Of a stretch of 64,000 bases of DNA, positions 26,325-32,841 are shown one piece after another. Origin of the DNA: Kibdelosporangium philippinense (GTDB lineage: Bacteria; Actinomycetota; Actinomycetes; Mycobacteriales; Pseudonocardiaceae); NCBI RefSeq assembly GCF_021390435.2, contig NZ_JAJVCN010000004.1, forward strand, positions 414,501 to 478,500, written 5' to 3'. The notes beneath the pieces were generated by a model. It ran no database searches. It worked only from the letters and a program-made list of their open reading frames with translations, and had not been told where the DNA came from. Both the position numbers and the translations under genes were made by a program. The stretch's first letter is position 1. Each line of letters starts with the position of its first letter.

Positions 26325-26443
26325 CCGCCAGGTCGCACGACAGCTTGACGATCACCAGCGCGTACCGACACCCCGACACGCTACAAAGTGGACACATTAA
26401 CCCGTACGTGGCTGGTCACATGAGTCCGTACGCCGACATCAGC

Positions 26444-26952
26444 AGACCTCGACAGGGCGGCGGGATCTGGCGATCCTCACGTTGCTGTTTCGGCTCGGGC
26501 TGCGCGCTGGTGAAGTCGCCGCGTTGGGATTAGACGACATCGACTGGCGACTCGGTGAGATCACGGTGTGGGGCAAGGGTAATCGGCGTGATCGGATGCC
26601 GCTGCCGGCTGATGTCGGGGAGAAGATCGTCGCCTATCTGCGCAACGGACGCCCTGCCGCTGCCCAGGGCCGGACGGTGTTCGTTCGTGCGCAGGCTCCG
26701 TATCGGGCGTTGAGCACCGGCGCTGTCACGACTGCGGTGGCCTCCGCGGGCCGACGGGCTGGTATTGGCGTGGTGCACGCTCATCGGCTGCGGCACTCGG
26801 CGGCCACCGCCATGCTGCGTGGAGGTGGCTCGCTGAGCGACATCGGCCAAGCTCTACGACATGTTCGCCCGCTGACCACCGCGATTTACGCGAAGGTTGA
26901 TACCGAGGCGCTACGGGCACTGGCCCGGCCTTGGCCAGGTGAGGCGGCATGA
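26444..26952 (+). pseudogene. 3' part of RIT recombinase A (catalytic domain)
   Basis: Encodes the tyrosine recombinase catalytic domain from TSTGRRDLAILTLL: R in RLGLRAGEVAAL, HAHRLRHSAAT, LRHVRPLTTAIYAKVD with the nucleophilic Tyr. All key residues are present. Its stop overlaps the ATG of recombinase B (ATGA, 26949-26952). The open frame from 26482 could yield a truncated catalytic fragment, but no proper start site is visible. Confidence 0.87.
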
Positions 26953-27890
26953 CACAGTCACGTCCCCCGCTGCGCCGCGCGCTCGCGGACTACTTGGATT
27001 TGCGTCGCGCTGTGGGTTTCCGCTTGGCCAACGCCGGCCGCTTGCTGGGTCAGTTCGTCGACTACCTCGAACACGACGGCATCGACACCATCACCACCGA
27101 GAACGCGTTGGCCTGGGCGACGCTACCCGCTGGGACATCCCTGCATTGGCTGGCGATCCGCGTCAGCGTGGTGCGCGGCTTCGCCGCCTACCTGCACAGC
27201 CTTGACCCCTGTGTGGAGGTTCCGCCGGCCGGGGTGATCCACGCCGTGGGGCCCTGCCGGGCTACTCCGTACTTGTATTCCGAGGCTGAGATCCGGTCAC
27301 TCATCCAGGCCGCGGCCATGCTGCGTCCGCGCCTTCGGGCCGCCACCTACCAAAGCCTGATCAGCCTGCTGGCGATCAGCGGCCTGCGGATCAGTGAAGC
27401 GATCGCCCTTGATGACGAGGATCTCGACGTCGAGCACGAATTGCTGATGGTGCGTGACACCAAGTTCGGCAAACACCGCCTGGTTCCCTTGCACCCCAGC
27501 GCGATGCGAGCCCTGACCCGCTATCGACAGTGTCGGCAGGAACGGCTGCCACGACCGGCCAGCCCAGCACTGTTGCTCTCCAGCAGGGGGACACGGTTGC
27601 TACACAGCAACATCAGCCTTGTCTTCGCCCGCCTGGCCGAGGGGTGCGGGATCACACGCCGCTCAGCGTCCTGCCGGCCACGAATCCACGACCTCCGGCA
27701 CAGTTTTGCGGTCGCGACCGTGCTGGACTGGTACCGCCAGGGCGCCGACATCCCGGCCATGATGCCCAGGCTGTCGACCTACCTGGGCCACACCGACCCG
27801 AAACACACATTTTGGTACCTCTCTGCCGCACCGGAACTGATGGCCCTGGCCGGGCAGCGCCTGGCCGAACACCTGGCAGGTGGCGCATGA
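26949..27890 (+). CDS. RIT recombinase B (tyrosine recombinase)
   Basis: A 313-residue second member of the trio. The N-terminal core-binding domain begins RRALADYLDLRRAVGFRLAN. The catalytic domain has ISGLRISEAIALD (Arg), RIHDLRHSFAVATVL (His-x-x-Arg) and YLGHTDPKHTFWYLSAAPEL (His and Tyr). It overlaps A and C by ATGA, so all three would be made together, presumably as a heteromeric recombinase. It appears intact. Confidence 0.92.
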   Translation: MTQSRPPLRRALADYLDLRRAVGFRLANAGRLLGQFVDYLEHDGIDTITTENALAWATLPAGTSLHWLAIRVSVVRGFAAYLHSLDPCVEVPPAGVIHAVGPCRATPYLYSEAEIRSLIQAAAMLRPRLRAATYQSLISLLAISGLRISEAIALDDEDLDVEHELLMVRDTKFGKHRLVPLHPSAMRALTRYRQCRQERLPRPASPALLLSSRGTRLLHSNISLVFARLAEGCGITRRSASCRPRIHDLRHSFAVATVLDWYRQGADIPAMMPRLSTYLGHTDPKHTFWYLSAAPELMALAGQRLAEHLAGGA

Positions 27891-28879
27891 GCGGCACTCT
27901 GGCCCCGACCCTGCAAGCATTCTTCACCGACCGACTGGCCCGGCAACGCCAGGCCAGCGGCCACACGATCGCCGCCTACCGCGACACCGCCAAGCTATTG
28001 CTGATCTTCACCGAGAAACAGACCGGCAAACAACCCTCCACTATGGACATCACCGATCTGGACGCTCCGCTGATCGGCGCGTTCCTGACCCATCTGGAAA
28101 CCGACCGCGGCAACAGCGTCCGCACCCGCAACGCCCGACTGGCAGCCATCCACTCGCTGTTCCGCTACGCAGCGCTGCACCATCCCGACCAGGCCGCGGT
28201 CATCCAGCGGGTCCTGGCAATCCCACCCAAACGGTTCGACCGCACCCTGATCACCTACCTCACCGAGGACGAGATCACCGCGCTGCTGGCCGCCCCGGAC
28301 CCGAGCAACTGGACCGGACGCCGCGACCACGCCCTGCTCATGCTGGCCTGCCAGACCGGGCTGCGCGCCACCGAACTCACCCGCCTGAGGATCAGTGATC
28401 TCCACCTGGGCACCGGCGCGCACGTCAGTTGTCTGGGCAAGGGCAGAAAACAGCGGATTACCCCACTCACCGCTGGCGCCGTCATGGTGCTTCGTGCCTG
28501 GCTTGCCGAACGCGCTGGTTTGCCTGCCGACCCGTTGTTTCCGACCCGCCGCGGCGGCCCCATGAGCCGGGATGCCTTGCAGCGCCGGGTTTCCATACAT
28601 GCAGCCACTGCAGCGCGATCCTGTCCCACCTTGGGTGAGAAGAAGATCTCACCTCACGTCCTGCGGCACTCCGCCGCGATGCGGCTGCTCCACGCCGGTG
28701 TTGACATCTCCGTCATCGCGTTGTGGATGGGACACGAAAACACGGCCACCACGCAGGTTTACATCCATGCCGATCTTGCACTCAAGGAGCGGGCGTTGGC
28801 CCGAACCGCACCCCGCGACGCACCACCAGGCCGCTACCAACCCCCCGACACCATCCTCGCGTTCCTCAACGGTCTGTGA
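27887..28879 (+). CDS. RIT recombinase C (tyrosine recombinase)
   Basis: A 330-residue third member. It starts at the ATG overlapping the B stop (27887-27890); an upstream extension of the frame is antisense shadow. The N-terminal domain is FFTDRLARQRQASGHTIAAY. The catalytic residues lie in CQTGLRATELTRLRISDL (Arg), SPHVLRHSAAMRLL (His/Arg) and WMGHENTATTQVYIHADL (His and Tyr). The stop lies 6 bp before the right terminal repeat, leaving no spare DNA in the element. Confidence 0.92.
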   Translation: MSGTLAPTLQAFFTDRLARQRQASGHTIAAYRDTAKLLLIFTEKQTGKQPSTMDITDLDAPLIGAFLTHLETDRGNSVRTRNARLAAIHSLFRYAALHHPDQAAVIQRVLAIPPKRFDRTLITYLTEDEITALLAAPDPSNWTGRRDHALLMLACQTGLRATELTRLRISDLHLGTGAHVSCLGKGRKQRITPLTAGAVMVLRAWLAERAGLPADPLFPTRRGGPMSRDALQRRVSIHAATAARSCPTLGEKKISPHVLRHSAAMRLLHAGVDISVIALWMGHENTATTQVYIHADLALKERALARTAPRDAPPGRYQPPDTILAFLNGL

Positions 28880-28885
28880 CTATAA

Positions 28886-28960
28886 CGAACTTGGTAGCCA
28901 GATTTTGCTGGGAGCAAACAACTTCCCCCGCCAGGTCGGCATAACGGACGGGTTCGCATA
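28886..28960 (-). repeat. Right terminal inverted repeat of the RIT element (75 bp)
   Basis: Perfect reverse complement of 23167-23241, ending GGGTTCGCATA. It is followed at once by the 34-bp palindrome at 28961-28994. Confidence 0.95.
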
Positions 28961-28994
28961 GGAGGCCTTATGTGGACGTCCACATAAGGCCTCC
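28961..28994. repeat. 34-bp perfect palindrome at the right RIT junction
   Basis: GGAGGCC (28961-28967), then the self-complementary core TTATGTGGACGTCCACATAA (28968-28987), then GGCCTCC (28988-28994). The last 7 bp belong to the interrupted recombinase gene (codons for SEA) and match the word at the left junction. The core is not part of the reconstructed host gene, so it belongs to the element's joint sequence. Confidence 0.95.
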
Positions 28995-29434
28995 GACATC
29001 GATCCCTTGAGCCCCAACAACAAGCGGTCGTTGACGTCGCCCAGGTCGTAGACTCCGTCGCCGTCGATGAGCAACGTGTCGGTCAGGCGCGCGAGTTCGA
29101 GCAGCCTCGCGAACTCGGCCGACGAACGCGCCAGCCGGGACACCTCCAGCCCGAAGATGGCGCCGACCTCGCCCAGGCACACCCGCGAGATCAGCTCGCG
29201 GAACCCGTCGCGTTCCGACCCGAACCGGCCCGACACGCCGAGATCGGCGTCGACGACCATGACCTGTTCGGCCGTCCAGCCCAGCTCCACCGCCACGCCC
29301 GACAGGCCGTACTGGCGGGCGGTCGACTCGGCGTGCTCGCGGACCTGCATCACCGTCGACTGCCGCACGTACACCACCGCCGACCGTGCCCGGTGTTCCG
29401 TGGTGATCTTCGACGCGCCGTTCATCGCCACCAC
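28988..29434 (-). pseudogene. 5' part of the serine recombinase gene (catalytic domain)
   Basis: Encodes the resolvase-type catalytic domain from the ATG at 29434: AVVYVRQSTVMQVREH with the nucleophilic Ser, VVDADLGVSGRFGSER, EVGAIFGLEVSRLARSSAEF and NDRLLLGLKGSMSEA. The RIT element breaks it after SEA; the frame now adds a short junk tail. The missing remainder is at 21543-23159. Another ATG four codons in (MNGASK) is an alternative start. A short frame between this gene and the DUF5372 gene may encode a small linker protein, but no start is convincing. Confidence 0.88.
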
Positions 29435-29582
29435 CGAGACTGTTGCGGCTTTCCTTGCGCAGCAACGATTCGACCATGTTCGCGACGGCCATCACCGCCT
29501 CGCAGCCCTGGGCCGCGGTCACCACGCCTCACTCCCGGCTCGGCTGAACCGTCGCTGTCGATATCGAGCACCATCAAGATCA

Positions 29583-29834
29583 TCATTCACCCACCCGGTG
29601 GTCGCTCGAACAGTGGGCGGTCATCGCGTCGATCACCGCACGCAACGCGGTCAGCCCTTCGGCTGCGAGCCGCTGATCGGCCGCCGGCACGCCGCGATCG
29701 GTCCATTCCTGCCGCAGCGTCGCCCGCTGCTTGCCGTCGACCTCGCACACGAACCACAGCCCTTGCCGCGTGCGCCGCTCGAACAACACCGGCAACTCTC
29801 GGCCACACAACGGATGAAACGGATGGGTGACCAC
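29583..29834 (-). CDS. DUF5372-type small protein of the recombinase island
   Basis: About 83 residues beginning VVTHPFHPLCGRELPVLFER and continuing RTRQGLWFVCEV. This VTHPFHPL-G-(R/K) opening is typical of small proteins encoded just upstream of such serine recombinases (DUF5372); their role is unknown. A TTG at 29837 or GTG at 29834 could be the start. Both abut the ATG of the rearranged PrgI-like gene on the other strand, so any promoter would lie within that gene's 5' end. Confidence 0.65.
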   Translation of the reverse strand: MVTHPFHPLCGRELPVLFERRTRQGLWFVCEVDGKQRATLRQEWTDRGVPAADQRLAAEGLTALRAVIDAMTAHCSSDHRVGE

Positions 29835-29836
29835 CA

Positions 29837-30943
29837 ATGAGCTACCACGAGACCCGGACGAGCGGGTCCTATGCAGTGCGTATCCCCGCGGATGTCGACA
29901 TGGCCGACCGGGTCATCGGCCCGCTGACCGCCCGACAACTCGCGATCCTCGCGGTGACCGGTCTCGTCCTCTATGCACTGTGGATAGTTACACGTGCGTT
30001 CATGCCGCTGCCGGTGTTCCTCGCCTTCGCGGTTCCGGTTGGCGCCGCCGCGACGATGCTCGCCGTGGGCCAGCGGGATGGCGTGTCGCTGGATCGCGTC
30101 GTGCTGGCCGCGATCCGCCAGCGCCTCGGTCCGCGACATCAGGTCGCCGCACCCGAGGGCGTGCGTCCCGCGCCTGACTGGCTCACCACCACTGCGAACA
30201 CCGCGAGTGCGGTCGACGAGCAGATCTCGCCATCCGCGCTGCGGCTGCCGGCGGAAGCGGTCACCGACACGGGCGTGGTCGACCTCGGCAAGGACGGCCT
30301 CGCGGTGGTCGCGGTGGCCAGCACGGTCAACTTCGCTCTGCGCACACCGAACGAGCAAGAAGCGCTCGTCGCGAGCTTCGGCCGCTACCTGCACAGCCTC
30401 ACCGCGCCGGTCCAGGTGTTGGTGCGCACGGAACGACTGGACCTGTCTGGGCAGATCGCCGAGCTACGGCAGCAGGCTGGCGGCTTGCCGCACCCGGCTT
30501 TGGAACAGGCCGCGTACGAGCACGCCGATTACCTAGCCCAGCTGGGTGAACAAAGCGACCTCTTGCGCCGCCAGGTCCTGCTTGTGCTGCGCGAGCCCAT
30601 CGGCACCACTACACCCACTGACGGCCTCGGCGGACCATCACCATTGGCGACATTGAAGGCGCGATCGCGACGGCGTCGCGAGCAAGCCAGCATTCCCGTC
30701 GCGGCACGGCGTGCGGCCGAATCCCGGCTGGTTCGTCGGCTCAGCGAGGCGATCGAACTGCTCGCACCGGCCGGCATCGTGATCACACCGCTGGATGCCG
30801 GGCAGGCCACCGCCGTGCTGGCCAGCGCGTGCAATCCCGACACGTTCCTATCGCCCTCGGCCGGACTCGCCGCAGCGGATGACGTCATCACCACCGCCAC
30901 GGACGACTGGGATGACGCCGAGGAGAGCGGGCGAGTTCGATGA
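29837..30943 (+). CDS. PrgI/VirB3-like transfer protein with an island-supplied N-terminus
   Basis: A 368-residue protein. The conserved N-terminus VRIPADVDMADRVIGPLTARQ and the hydrophobic pair LAILAVTGLVLYALWIVTRA and LPVFLAFAVPVGAAATML are the PrgI-family (VirB3-like) membrane module. A soluble C-terminal domain follows, with EASIPVAARR-type helices. The original start (21510) was cut off by the island. Island DNA now supplies an ATG at 29837 and 14 foreign residues (MSYHETRTSGSYAV) before RIPADVD, behind a weak GGGTGA site. The stop overlaps the VirB4 start (30940-30943). Expression therefore depends on transcription through or out of the island. Confidence 0.8.
   Translation: MSYHETRTSGSYAVRIPADVDMADRVIGPLTARQLAILAVTGLVLYALWIVTRAFMPLPVFLAFAVPVGAAATMLAVGQRDGVSLDRVVLAAIRQRLGPRHQVAAPEGVRPAPDWLTTTANTASAVDEQISPSALRLPAEAVTDTGVVDLGKDGLAVVAVASTVNFALRTPNEQEALVASFGRYLHSLTAPVQVLVRTERLDLSGQIAELRQQAGGLPHPALEQAAYEHADYLAQLGEQSDLLRRQVLLVLREPIGTTTPTDGLGGPSPLATLKARSRRRREQASIPVAARRAAESRLVRRLSEAIELLAPAGIVITPLDAGQATAVLASACNPDTFLSPSAGLAAADDVITTATDDWDDAEESGRVR
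29879..29886. other. attR core of the serine-recombinase island
   Basis: CGTATCCC, the partner of 21525-21532. To its right the sequence continues as the PrgI-like gene (CGCGGATGTCGACATGGCC). To its left is island DNA. Confidence 0.85.
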
Positions 30944-32808
30944 CGCGCCGATCCACGACACTGCACGCGTCCAGCGCGTTTACCCCGGACGCTCTGTCCG
31001 TTGGCGCACGTCATCTGGAGGTCGGTGGCGAGTGGGTGGCCAGCTTCGCGATTACTGGCTTCCCTCGGGAGGTTCACCCCGGCTGGTTGTCGCCGTTGCT
31101 GACCTATCCGGGGCGCCTGGATGTGTCGGTGCATGTCGAGCCGATCGACCCGGCAACGGCCGCGTCGCGGCTGAAGAAGCGACTGGCCAAATTGGAGTCT
31201 GGTCGTCGGCACACCGCCGAGCACGGTCGGTTGCACGATCCCCACGTCGAGGCCGCGACCGAAGACGCCTACGAGCTGTCCGCGCGGGTCGCGCGCGGCG
31301 AAGGGAAGCTGTTTCGTGTTGGCCTGTACCTGACCATCCACGCCCACTCCGAGCGGAGCTTGGCTGACGAGGTCGCCGCGCTGCGATCGCTGTGCGCGTC
31401 GTTGTTGCTGGATGCCAAGCACACCACCTATCGGTCCTTGCAAGGCTGGGTCTCGACCTTGCCGATGGGGCTGGACCTGATTGGCATGCGCCGAACGTTT
31501 GACACCAGCGCGCTGGCCGCGGCCTACCCGTTCACCTCGCCCGATCTGCCCGCACCGGATCCGACCAGTGTCGCCGCGCCGTCCGGGGTGCTCTATGGCT
31601 ACAACGTTGGTTCCCAGGGGCTGGTGCATTGGGATCGGTTCGGCGAGGGCATGCACAACCACAACAGCGTGATCCTCGGTCGCTCTGGTGCCGGGAAGTC
31701 CTATTTGGTCAAGTTGGAGCTGTTGCGCAATCTGTACCGCGGCATCGAGATCGCCGTGGTCGACCCCGAGGACGAGTACGCCCGTTTGGCCGCCGCGGTC
31801 GGCGGAACCTACGTGCACCTCGGCGGCGATGCTGTCAGGCTCAACCCGTTCGATCTCCCTGTCCACACTCGCGCGGATGGGCGGCGGACCGCGCCTAAGG
31901 ACGCGCTGGTGCGCCGCAGTTTGTTCCTGCACACCGTGATCGCGGTTCTGATCGGCAGGGAACCGGACGCTGCCGAGCGCGCCGCTTTGGATCGAGGCAT
32001 CGCCGCGACCTACCAGTCCGTCGGCATCACCGCCGACCCGCGCACATGGACGCGGCCTTCGCCGATTCTGCGGACCTTGCGCGACATCCTGACCGCGGCC
32101 GGTTCCGCCGGCGACACCGCAGCAGGCGAGCTCGCCGCACGGCTGCACTCCTATGTGGACGGCGCGTTCAAGCAGCTGTTCGACGGTCCGACGACTACCA
32201 CGCCGGAAGGTCACTTGGTGGTGTTCTCGTTGCGGGACTTGCCGGACGAACTCAAGTCCATCGGCACGTTGCTGACGCTCGACACGGTGTGGCGTCGGGT
32301 CAGCAATCCCGCGATCCGCCGCCCACGGCTGGTCGTGGTGGACGAGGCGTGGTTGCTCATGCGAGACCAGGCGGGGGCGGAATTCCTGTACAGAATGGCC
32401 AAAGCGTCCCGTAAACACTGGGCCGGACTGACTGTCGCCACGCAGGATACCGCCGACGTCCTGGGCAGCGATCTCGGCAAGGCCGTCGTCGCGAACGCCG
32501 CGACACAAATCCTGCTCCGGCAAGCGTCGCAGGCGATCGACGAGATCACCCGGACCTTTGATCTGTCGGCGGGGGAGCGGCAGTTTCTGCTGTCCGCGGA
32601 TCGAGGACAGGGATTGTTGTCCGCAGGCACGCAACGCGTGGCGTTTCAAAGCATCGCTTCACCGACCGAGCACTACTTGGTCACCAGCAATCCCGCCGAG
32701 CTGGCCGAGTACGCCGAGCACACGCACACCGCGGACGGTGATCAGCCTTACGTGGACTTGGGTCTCGTTGAGGCCGACGACGAGCAGATCGATCTCGACG
32801 CCGCCTGA
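30940..32808 (+). CDS. VirB4-like conjugation ATPase
   Basis: A 622-residue protein coupled by ATGA to the PrgI-like gene. The N-terminal domain (VASFAITGFPREVHPGWLSP) fits the CagE/VirB4 N-terminal family. The ATPase domain has Walker A LGRSGAGKSYLVK (about 246-258), a VVDPEDEY motif after it, and Walker B RLVVVDEAWLLM (D about 468). ATQDTADVLGS and LLRQASQAIDEI complete the RecA-like fold. It powers assembly of, or DNA passage through, the transfer channel at the inner membrane. Family size and gene order are normal and there is no damage. Confidence 0.92.
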   Translation: MTRRSTTLHASSAFTPDALSVGARHLEVGGEWVASFAITGFPREVHPGWLSPLLTYPGRLDVSVHVEPIDPATAASRLKKRLAKLESGRRHTAEHGRLHDPHVEAATEDAYELSARVARGEGKLFRVGLYLTIHAHSERSLADEVAALRSLCASLLLDAKHTTYRSLQGWVSTLPMGLDLIGMRRTFDTSALAAAYPFTSPDLPAPDPTSVAAPSGVLYGYNVGSQGLVHWDRFGEGMHNHNSVILGRSGAGKSYLVKLELLRNLYRGIEIAVVDPEDEYARLAAAVGGTYVHLGGDAVRLNPFDLPVHTRADGRRTAPKDALVRRSLFLHTVIAVLIGREPDAAERAALDRGIAATYQSVGITADPRTWTRPSPILRTLRDILTAAGSAGDTAAGELAARLHSYVDGAFKQLFDGPTTTTPEGHLVVFSLRDLPDELKSIGTLLTLDTVWRRVSNPAIRRPRLVVVDEAWLLMRDQAGAEFLYRMAKASRKHWAGLTVATQDTADVLGSDLGKAVVANAATQILLRQASQAIDEITRTFDLSAGERQFLLSADRGQGLLSAGTQRVAFQSIASPTEHYLVTSNPAELAEYAEHTHTADGDQPYVDLGLVEADDEQIDLDAA

Positions 32809-32841
32809 CCCCGCTTCTCGCCCTTCGGTGAAAGGGAACCA

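Larger units (their letters stand above)
24016..26438 (-). mobile_element. IS21-family insertion sequence in RIT recombinase A (2423 bp)
   Basis: Ends are TGTCGGCGTA at the left and TACGCCGACA at the right, flanked by the 5-bp direct repeat TCAGC (24011-24015 and 26439-26443). Inside each end are repeated GATGTGTCCAGGTG-type words (two at the left, related ones at the right), as usual for transposase binding in IS21. It carries istA and istB with an ATGA overlap. Deleting it restores TGT GAT CAG CAG ACC TCG ACA GGG in the host gene. Confidence 0.92.
23160..28994. mobile_element. RIT element (recombinase in trio) inserted in the serine recombinase gene
   Basis: Three tyrosine recombinase genes in tandem with ATGA overlaps lie between perfect 75-bp terminal inverted repeats (23167-23241 and 28886-28960). 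This is the hallmark of RIT elements. The 7-bp target word GGCCTCC is present at both outer edges (23160-23166 and 28988-28994). On the right, a 27-bp extension beyond the repeat forms, with the target word, a perfect 34-bp palindrome. Removing 23160-28987 restores the host recombinase frame. An IS21-type element interrupts the first recombinase. Confidence 0.88.
21533..29878. mobile_element. Serine-recombinase genomic island inserted in the PrgI-like gene
   Basis: Bounded by CGTATCCC cores at 21525-21532 and 29879-29886. Its own content is small: a serine recombinase gene (broken) on the minus strand and a DUF5372 gene upstream of it. Most of its present length is the RIT element and the IS21 inside it. 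With those removed the island would be about 2.5 kb, essentially an integrase and an attachment site. Because the recombinase gene is split, the island should be unable to excise unless helped in trans. Confidence 0.85.

Noticed and set aside
23307..28879. Tyrosine recombinases as phage integrase and xerC/xerD host genes
   Set aside because: Three overlapping recombinase genes between 75-bp inverted repeats and inside another recombinase gene fit a RIT element, not host Xer genes.
30529..32649. A 706-codon open frame on the minus strand
   Set aside because: It is antisense to the VirB4 gene, whose motifs and overlaps are clear. The frame has no domain pattern.
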